Source: CAZOZP01 sp964584325 | GTDB lineage: Bacteria > Bacteroidota > Ignavibacteria > Ignavibacteriales > Melioribacteraceae | Assembly (NCBI GenBank): GCA_964584325.1 | Contig: CAZOZP010000013.1 | Location: 1-57,036, forward strand | Direction of reading: 5' to 3' | Length of the DNA: 57,036 nucleotides | Shown: piece by piece, positions 43,768 through 51,600 of the stretch | How the letters are laid out: each line of letters begins with the position of its first letter | How positions within the stretch are numbered: the first letter of the stretch is position 1 | Notes under the pieces: generated by a model | What the model was told of the DNA's origin: nothing | Databases searched by the model: none | What the model saw: the letters and a program-made list of their open reading frames with translations, nothing else | Position numbers and translations under genes: made by a program

Positions 43768-44793
43768 ATGGCAGATAAAAGAGATTTTCTGAAGGATACA
43801 ATCAGGCACATTGATATTAAAGAACACAATGTGGTTCCACTTGTTGAGGCTATGGAAAAAATGGCTTTTAGTGCGCGGGATCTTAACAGAGCTGCTCAGA
43901 TTTATGATAGAATGCTTTGCGATAAGGGATGCGGAATCATACTAACTCTTGCTGGAAGTTTGTTCAGCGCGGGTTTAAAACGGGTGGTTTACGATTTGGT
44001 TTCCAATAATATGGTTGATGCAATTGTTTCAACAGGCGCTGTTATGGTAGATCAGGATTTCTTTGAAGCATTAGGTTTCAAACACTATATAGGTTCTCCT
44101 TATGTTGACGACAATGTTATGAGAGATCTACATATTGACCGCATTTATGATACTTTTATTGATGAAGACGAACTTCGCATTTGTGATGATACTACTGCAA
44201 AGATTTTTGATTCTCTTGAACCGAGACCGTATTCTTCCCGCGAGCTTCTCTGGCACTTCGGAAAATATCTTGAAGAAAACGGCGGCCCTAAAGTAGAAGA
44301 CAGCGTTGTTTATGCTGCATATAAAAACAATGTGCCGATTTTCGTGCCGGCTTTCTCTGACTGTTCTGCCGGATTCGGATTTGTTGTTCACCAAACTCAG
44401 AATCCTGAAAATCATGTTTCTCTTGATTCAGCAAAGGATTTTCTGGAGCTTACTCAGATCAAATTAAACTGTCCTGATACGGGTATCTTTATGATAGGTG
44501 GAGGCGTTCCTAAAAACTTCACTCAGGATATAGTTGTAGCTGCTGATATTCTTAAGGAAGATGTTCAAATGCATAAATACGCAATACAGATAACTGTTGC
44601 TGATGTGCGCGATGGTGCTTTATCAAGTTCTACACTTAAGGAAGCAAGTTCTTGGGGTAAAGTTGAAACAACTTATGAACAGATGGTATATTCAGAAGCT
44701 ACTTTGGCGATGCCTTTAGTAGCAGGTTATGCTTACCATAAAGGTAACTGGAAAAATCGTACTAAAAAAGAATTCCAGAAACTTTATAAATAG
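43768..44793 (+). CDS. Deoxyhypusine synthase-like protein
   Basis: This 341-residue Rossmann-type enzyme has the deoxyhypusine-synthase fold signatures LTLAGSLFSAGLKRVVYDLVSNN, VDAIVSTGAVMVDQDFFEALG, NNVPIFVPAFSDCSAGFGF, GIFMIGGGVPKNF and the catalytic Lys region SSWGKVE (K298). Archaeal and eukaryotic enzymes transfer the aminobutyl group of spermidine to eIF5A. Bacteria have EF-P instead, and bacterial members are thought to act on polyamines (homospermidine-type chemistry) rather than on a protein. No polyamine gene is adjacent. It is monocistronic on the plus strand between minus-strand genes. Confidence 0.88.
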   Translation: MADKRDFLKDTIRHIDIKEHNVVPLVEAMEKMAFSARDLNRAAQIYDRMLCDKGCGIILTLAGSLFSAGLKRVVYDLVSNNMVDAIVSTGAVMVDQDFFEALGFKHYIGSPYVDDNVMRDLHIDRIYDTFIDEDELRICDDTTAKIFDSLEPRPYSSRELLWHFGKYLEENGGPKVEDSVVYAAYKNNVPIFVPAFSDCSAGFGFVVHQTQNPENHVSLDSAKDFLELTQIKLNCPDTGIFMIGGGVPKNFTQDIVVAADILKEDVQMHKYAIQITVADVRDGALSSSTLKEASSWGKVETTYEQMVYSEATLAMPLVAGYAYHKGNWKNRTKKEFQKLYK

Positions 44794-44799
44794 TATTTT

Positions 44800-44859
44800 G
44801 GGGCAGTCTCGGATTTGTTCTTATCCGGTGCAGGATTTGAACTTGTGTAAAGCTGCCCC
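44800..44859. repeat. Inverted repeat between convergent genes
   Basis: GGGGCAG (44800-44806) and CTGCCCC (44853-44859) enclose a smaller CGGAT/ATCCG hairpin. It lies in the 70-nt gap between the convergent deoxyhypusine-synthase-like and sensor-kinase genes, and overlaps neither stop codon. It has no T-run, so it would be an atypical terminator. A T-arm-like string (minus-strand GTTCAAATCC) is present but no tRNA folds. Confidence 0.45.
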
Positions 44860-44863
44860 TGCT

Positions 44864-46519
44864 TTATCCTTCAGGCAAAGTAAAACTGAAGATACTCCCT
44901 CTCCCTTCTTCGCTTTTTACTTTTATAGTTCCTTTGTGCTTTTCTACAAATTCTTTACAAATTAACAGTCCTAATCCGGTGCTTTCTTCTCCTGCTGTTC
45001 CTTTCCTGTTAATTCTTTTTCCGACTTTAAATAATGATTCAGCAAGATTTTCATCCATTCCAATACCCGAGTCAATTACGATAATTTCAATTCTTCCGGT
45101 ATCTGCCAGTTTATTAGTTTTTATTTCCACCTTCCCACCGGGTATTGAAAATTTAATTGCATTTGAAATAAGGTTTTGTAAAATACTGTTTACCATATTC
45201 TCATCAGCTTTTATTATAAAATTTCCTCCTTTGCCATAAAGAATCACAACATTTTTCATATCAGCATTTGGTTTAAGTCTTTCAATGTTTGATTTTATAA
45301 TTTCATTTAAATCCAGATATCTTGGATCAAAAAAAACTGCCCCCTGCTGCATTCTTGCCCATTCAAGAAGATTCTTGAGAAGTTTGTATAAGTTATTAGC
45401 TTTGGAATTCAAGTCTTTACTGAACTCTGCTATTTCTTCTCTGGAATACTTTCCTGCATCTTTAATAAGCACTTCAGTAATACCTAAGAATGATTGGAAA
45501 GGACTTCTTAAGTCATGTGCAATTATTGCAAAGAATTTATCCTTCTCTGTATTAAGTTGTTCTAGTTTCTCAACCAGCTTGTCTTTTTCAAGAAGAGTCC
45601 TCTCCGTTTTTAGTTTTGACTCTGTCAACTGCCTGTTTAGCTTCTTAAGTCTCAACGTATAATAAACAAGAAGAAATCCTCCTAACAAGATTAGTCCGGA
45701 TACACGAATTAATAGTCCGTAATCAAATGGAGTAGAAAATTTTATATATACATGCTTGTTGACAATCCGTTCGCGTTCGGCTGATGTAATAGTCAATACT
45801 GCCTTATTGAGTATATTCCTTAGAGTTTCATTATTGTTTACAATTCCCAGTCTTAGCTGATTTGTGTACTCAGGCATTTGCCCGGCAATCTTTAAATTAA
45901 AAAGTCCTTCCTTCTTAATTGTATAAGCAGCAATTAAGAGGGAACGCATAGTTAAATCGGCCTTTTTTTCAGATACAAGACGGAAAGCCTCCATTTCAGT
46001 ATCTACGTTTATTATTCTTAAATTCGGGTACCTTTTTCTAATGATTTGTTCCATCGCGGTTCCAACAGGAAATACAATTGTCTCATCGGTTAGTTCTGAA
46101 GCTTCAGTTATGTATGGGTGTTCTTCTCTTGTTATGAAAACATTCGGATCAGTAAAAATGGGTTCCGTAAAAATAAGCCATTGTTCCCTTTCCGGAGTTG
46201 AATTAAGGAAAGGAAGAACCATGCACTTTCCAGCCTTTGAATACTTTAGTGATTCATCCCAGTCTTTTGTCCTGATAAGTTCAAAAGGTTTACTAATTCT
46301 GGTGGAAATCAGACTTAATAAATCAGCTGAAATCCCGTAGTATTTACCTTCGTCATCTACAAATTCATAAGGCATCCAGTCGGGATCAACGCAAATACTG
46401 ATTTTCTTGATTGTCTTAAGGTAGGCTGCTTCTTCACGCGTTAATACAAGTTCTGACGGAAAAACATTTAGAATTATGATAAATGTATTTATAATAAAAA
46501 TAGCTGACAGTTTTTTCAT
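44864..46519 (-). CDS. Orphan sensor kinase with periplasmic SBP3 ligand-binding domain
   Basis: This 551-residue protein has a signal/first helix and a bacterial solute-binding family 3 domain (about 30-255: ICVDPDWMPYEFVDDEGKYYGISADLL, then VLPFLNSTPEREQWLIFTEPI). A membrane helix follows near 270-290. HisKA has the H-box FFAIIAHDLRSPFQSFLG, and HATPase_c has NAIKFS, IDSGIGMDE and GTAGEESTGLGLLICKEF. It is EvgS/BvgS-like in its sensor but has no receiver domain. No response regulator is adjacent, so its partner is elsewhere. It is 134 nt downstream of the FN3 gene. Confidence 0.92.
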   Translation of the reverse strand: MKKLSAIFIINTFIIILNVFPSELVLTREEAAYLKTIKKISICVDPDWMPYEFVDDEGKYYGISADLLSLISTRISKPFELIRTKDWDESLKYSKAGKCMVLPFLNSTPEREQWLIFTEPIFTDPNVFITREEHPYITEASELTDETIVFPVGTAMEQIIRKRYPNLRIINVDTEMEAFRLVSEKKADLTMRSLLIAAYTIKKEGLFNLKIAGQMPEYTNQLRLGIVNNNETLRNILNKAVLTITSAERERIVNKHVYIKFSTPFDYGLLIRVSGLILLGGFLLVYYTLRLKKLNRQLTESKLKTERTLLEKDKLVEKLEQLNTEKDKFFAIIAHDLRSPFQSFLGITEVLIKDAGKYSREEIAEFSKDLNSKANNLYKLLKNLLEWARMQQGAVFFDPRYLDLNEIIKSNIERLKPNADMKNVVILYGKGGNFIIKADENMVNSILQNLISNAIKFSIPGGKVEIKTNKLADTGRIEIIVIDSGIGMDENLAESLFKVGKRINRKGTAGEESTGLGLLICKEFVEKHKGTIKVKSEEGRGSIFSFTLPEG

Positions 46520-46653
46520 GTATGCAACCGGATATTTCTAAACTAATAGATATTTATCGAAATTTTTTATGAATTTTAAACTGTCTGCTTATAATTAGCT
46601 TTCAGAAAAGATAATTTTTCAGTTTTTGATGAATGCATTATCAAATCTGCGGA

Positions 46654-48627
46654 TTAGTCTGCCAAGATAGAAACTTCCTTCCCCTTTAATCCAGTTTTGC
46701 CGTCAGATGTTTTGAGTTTTATGTAATAAAAATATAGATCTCCTCTGTTGATTCCTTTATCCTTATATATCAGTTCTTGTCCTTTTGGTATTTCGGCTAT
46801 AAGTTCCTGCTCAAATCCCCTTTGGTAGCGAAACAGTTGATATGAAGCTAAATCGGGCTGAAATGCTTCATCCCAAGTCAGAATTACTGAATTGTCAATA
46901 TAATATCCCTTCAATCTACTTCCGGGCGACGGATGTTTTTCAGGTACTCTCACTCTTGTTCCTTTGCCAAATCCGCTTTCATTGCCGAAAAGATCTATTG
47001 ATTTGACTGAGTAAACATATTCTTTGCCCGAAACAACATTTACATCCGTATAATGATTTTTATCAGAGCTCTGTATAGCATTTTCTATTTCAGAAAATTC
47101 ATTATCTTCAGATACCTTCCGGTATATTCGGTAGAGAACTATGGTTTCATCAAAACCGGACATATCCTGCCAATAGAGATTAACATAACCGTCTGAGGCA
47201 GAAGCTGTTATGTTATAAGGCTCGCGAACTTTTGGAATAATACCCGTCCTGGCAAATACTGTATCGGAAAAAGCACTTTTTGTATGGGATGTATTTTCTT
47301 TAACAATGCTATAGAGATATCCCCTTTTCCCGGAAAGATTCGAAGTACTGTCAATATAAACCACCAGACTATCTTCCGCAGGAATGAGTCCGGATATCAT
47401 CTTAAGTTCACCTTCAAATCCCGTACTTCTGAATACATAATAACCTTTAATATTTGCAGAATATTCAGACCATCTGAGTTCAACACCCTTCTTGTGCGGA
47501 AAGGCCTGCAAATCGGTAACCGGCAAAGGCGCTTCCTTATCTTCCCAGAAAGCAAATACTCTTGAAGACATAACTGATTTCTCTCCAAGCATCCCTGTTA
47601 GTCCGATTCTGTAGTAATATTTTTTCATCGGCTCTGTCAGAAGATCAGTAAACTCGGTAATTACTAGAGGTAATTCAGCTATCTGGCTAAACAAACTGTC
47701 ATAATTTTCACTTCGGTATATACAAAAACTCGTTGCATACCGGGATGTAAGCGAATCCCAACTAATTTTAATTCCTTTTCCATCAGGCGAGGCTTCAGCT
47801 TTTATGCCGGTTAAATTTACTATTTTAGCAAAATCATAGGCCGCTGCGGTAATATTTTCCGCCGGAACACCCGGATTACCTAACGCATCAAGAGGGAATA
47901 TTCTGTACTGATAAACTTCTCCCGATACTACATCTTTATCTTCCAATTTTAGTAATTTCTTCCCTTCGGAATAATAAAAAACTCCGTTCAACTTTACTTC
48001 CCGATATTCCTTCTCTCTTATTTCTTTTCTTAATACAATATATGACACCACCTCATTTCCAGAAGAATTAATAATCATCTCTATTTTCTTTTCAGTTCCT
48101 TCAATTTTATCCAATTCAAAAGAACAATCGGCGGACTTCTGAATAAATTCAATTTTACCAGAACTGTAAATCTGTTCTCTTATTCCATTCTTTATTGCGA
48201 ACACTTTATATTCATAATTTCCTGACGATTCCGCAGAAATATCCAGAAATGCAGTACCTAAGGCTATATTCAGTGTGAAAATATTACCATAACTTTTTAG
48301 TGAATCTCTGATTCCATAATTCTGAGAAGCAGAATAAACAAAATCCAGAACCTTTTGCTCAGGCACTTTCTGTCTCAGCAAGGCAGAATAATCTTCCGTA
48401 AGCCTGATAAACGCTTCTTTGCTTGCAGGAAATGAAACCGAATCTGTTTTTATTCTTCCGTAACCATCCTGCCTTTCAATTATATAAGCCGATACCGCTG
48501 AATGCCCTGGAATCTCATTCCCCATTTGGAGATAAATTCCGACTGGAGAGAATCTTAAATAGCCTTGCGGCAAAACAAACGATGTAGTGCAGAGATAAGC
48601 TATAAGAATTATATATAATCTTTTCAT
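46654..48627 (-). CDS. Exported multi-FN3 protein
   Basis: This 657-residue protein has a signal peptide (MKRLYIILIAYLCTTSFVLPQ) and an N-terminal unique domain to about 180. At least four fibronectin type III-like modules follow, each with KISWDSL-, VELRWSEY-, VNLYWQDM- and VILTWDEA-type strands and Y.YRI/YYIKL endings. It has no NYPNPFNP sorting domain and no obvious catalytic motif. It is 9 nt downstream of the 1925-residue gene and has GGAGG before its ATG, so the two are co-expressed and probably form one cell-surface assembly. Confidence 0.8.
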   Translation of the reverse strand: MKRLYIILIAYLCTTSFVLPQGYLRFSPVGIYLQMGNEIPGHSAVSAYIIERQDGYGRIKTDSVSFPASKEAFIRLTEDYSALLRQKVPEQKVLDFVYSASQNYGIRDSLKSYGNIFTLNIALGTAFLDISAESSGNYEYKVFAIKNGIREQIYSSGKIEFIQKSADCSFELDKIEGTEKKIEMIINSSGNEVVSYIVLRKEIREKEYREVKLNGVFYYSEGKKLLKLEDKDVVSGEVYQYRIFPLDALGNPGVPAENITAAAYDFAKIVNLTGIKAEASPDGKGIKISWDSLTSRYATSFCIYRSENYDSLFSQIAELPLVITEFTDLLTEPMKKYYYRIGLTGMLGEKSVMSSRVFAFWEDKEAPLPVTDLQAFPHKKGVELRWSEYSANIKGYYVFRSTGFEGELKMISGLIPAEDSLVVYIDSTSNLSGKRGYLYSIVKENTSHTKSAFSDTVFARTGIIPKVREPYNITASASDGYVNLYWQDMSGFDETIVLYRIYRKVSEDNEFSEIENAIQSSDKNHYTDVNVVSGKEYVYSVKSIDLFGNESGFGKGTRVRVPEKHPSPGSRLKGYYIDNSVILTWDEAFQPDLASYQLFRYQRGFEQELIAEIPKGQELIYKDKGINRGDLYFYYIKLKTSDGKTGLKGKEVSILAD

Positions 48628-48636
48628 ATCTGCCTC

Positions 48637-51600
48637 CTAATTCCCGCTGCAGCTTCCAAGCCCGAAACCAAGGCTCTTTGCGCCGCCGCTGTCGATAGTA
48701 ATTTCTGCTTTGAAGGCTTTACTAATACTTTCATCTATTACAGTTGTACACCCGCATCCGTCAAGATCGCAGAAAGGAATTCCCTGCTTTACCCCTCCGG
48801 TAATTGAAAAACTTCCGCAGCCGGAAAGAGAGAATGATTTCTGTGTCAGGTAATATATTCCCGTAAATCCAAGCTCCAGTTTTGCATCGGCATGAAGCTC
48901 GGTACACGTTATGGATTCCATATTAAGGTAGGCATGCAGAAAGGATATAAAACCGATTCCCATTTCGTTGCCGGAATCTGTAAAATTCTTCCATAACCTT
49001 ATGTCGCCTCCGGCTGTAACTCCGAATTTTGCTTCTGCCACAATAACGTTTACATCAATTTCGGGTACTATTATTGGAACTTCCAACGCCCCGCCAAACA
49101 AGAAGCCGCTGATGCTTTTCTCAAATGAAGACGGTAGATTTTTGTTGTAAGAGGAATTGGCAAAAATTGTTTTTACACTCTGAGGCATTTCAGGATAATC
49201 TCCAAACAGAATAGCCGCATTGACCGGACCTGTTCCCGGCAAATCTGCCAAACCACCTGCGATGAAATACCAGCCGGATTCATCAACTCTTGTTTCAGCA
49301 CTCCCGGTAAGCTTTATACCTCCAATATCTTGATTTATATCCATTGATCCTATAAGCCTGCTGTTTTCAAACTCATAAGTCCATTTCATATTGCCGAACG
49401 GAGTGTTAACATTCTTAACGCTGAGTTTTTGTCCCTCGGCCGTTATTTCTCCTTTCAGTGTAAAATTTATCCGTGTATCTGTCCCCTCAATTCCCTTAGT
49501 GCCCTTAAGATTTCCACCGAATCTGAAATAATCCCATGTACCTGACTCTACAAACATTCTTCCTGATACATCATCCAGATAAGTGGATGTTCCGCCTATG
49601 TATAGTTTCTGGGACTTCTGTGCTATTGGAGGTGTTTCAACCACTACTGATGTTGAATCTTTTGTATGGTATAGCCAAACATCCAACGGTGACGGACGGA
49701 AAATATACTGACCGTCTTTATATTCTGATAATGTTCCTTTGGCTTTCAGTCCCGCAAGATCCAATTGCTGTGTTGCGGCATGAAGGTTGTTCATTCCAAA
49801 TAATCCGCGAATTCCTTTAGTTTCCAAAATGAAGCTTGTAGGCATCATTTTAAATTTCACCTTCCCTGCATCCTTGTAATAATATGCAGCCGTGTTAAGA
49901 TTAATATCAGGAATATCGAACCCTAAACCTGCAATTTCAACGATATTCTGCTGTTCGAAAAAAGTAATCATATCAGGTCTTAATATTCCTACATCATAAA
50001 GTCTAACCGGTGTCTGAGTAAACGACGGGGTAAATTCTGTTTTGCCTTTACTATAGAGAGCAAGGTATTCAATTTGAATGGAATCACCCTGAATCATGCC
50101 CGGAAGTCCGCCGAATGCCGCACAGGATTGTCCCGCCTTTGCTGCAGACAGAAACCACTCCAAACGAGTTTGATCATATCCAAAAACAGGATCCGTCTTT
50201 ACATTAATCGGAATAATTCCACCAATGCTCATTGATTTAAGTTCCAATTGGGGATAAAGTAACTGAGTAGGGGTTATCGTAAGATTTCTTAAAGGCACAT
50301 CTACAATACCTGTTTTGAGAATACCATTTGTAATAGCCAATCCGTTTTCAAAACTCCATTCAGAGGCTGATATTTTCCAGTTATCCAGTTTTATTTCAAA
50401 TTTATTCTTCGAATTCTTTATTGGTTTAATATGATTTTTCAATACTGTGATATTGCCCAGATTAAGATTTATATCCGGAGTTTGGGTATTTTCTATCATT
50501 GTGTGAATTATTGTATTAAGAGTTAGTGAATCCTTTCGGATAAATGATTTGGATGAATCCGCAACAGCATCAAAACCGAGAATGTTATACTGAACGGATT
50601 TACCGGATGAACTGAGCGGACTGTATTTATTCTTTCCGGTTACCATTGCTGAAGGGTCGGCTGTTATTACATCAATCCTCTTATTGAAACCGGGATTCAC
50701 TGATGCAAAAAATCCGCCTTCTTTAAAATCAAGGCTTTGTGAAGGAATGTTGAAACTCCCCGCTCCTATAAACACTTCACCTTTTATTACTCCTTTTTCT
50801 CCGGCGGCAGTGTTCATTTCGATACCCAATTTCTCATCCCTGACTTCTCCGTAGTAAGTGTCAAGCATAACAAGATCAATGGAATTTACCAATGTTTTTA
50901 CAGGTAGTACTGCTGGTTTTGAAACAGGTACCTGTACTCCGTATATCAATCTTGTTGTATTTCCCGGAACTATCTTTATTTCAGAGAAGGCTGCTTCTGA
51001 TGTGCCTGGTGCAAAATAAACATTCTTCAATGAATCAAGTTTTACGAATCTTCCGCTTATATAAACCGAGTTCCCTGATTCCGACAAATTATCTACCGCG
51101 ATCGGAAATCCGAGTATATTTGTTATATCCATACCTTCATAAACTTTCAGCCGGAAATTTATATTCTCTGAACCGCTTTCAGGTACCGTTAATATCTTTT
51201 GATCGCCTGTAAGGTTAGAAGATGATTTGGATGCCAGGAATTTCAGCAGGGTATTTACCGGAACATTCTTTAGTGTGAAAAATCCGTTCTGATCCGTATA
51301 TGTTTCCAACTTGTTTTCGGAGTTTGCATAAGAAACTCTCACTGAGGCAGCGCTTACAGGTTGATTATTTTCTCCAACGGTCACATATCCTTTTATATAA
51401 GAAGCCTTTTTGAGTGAAACACCGTATTTAAGATAATCTTTTGATTCTTTATTCTTTACTATAATTGATTTCGATTCGTAATACTCTCCTTCAGGAGCTT
51501 CCACTTGAATTATGAAGTCTTCGGCTGAATTGATAAACTTGATTTTGATGTTCCCCTGACTGTCAGTCTTACCTGAAGCTACAATCTTTCCGAACTGAGT

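Noticed and set aside
44800..44859. Possible tRNA gene
   Set aside because: The minus strand has a GTTCAAATCC string and a 7-bp outer stem, but the span is only 60 nt and no anticodon or D arm can be folded.
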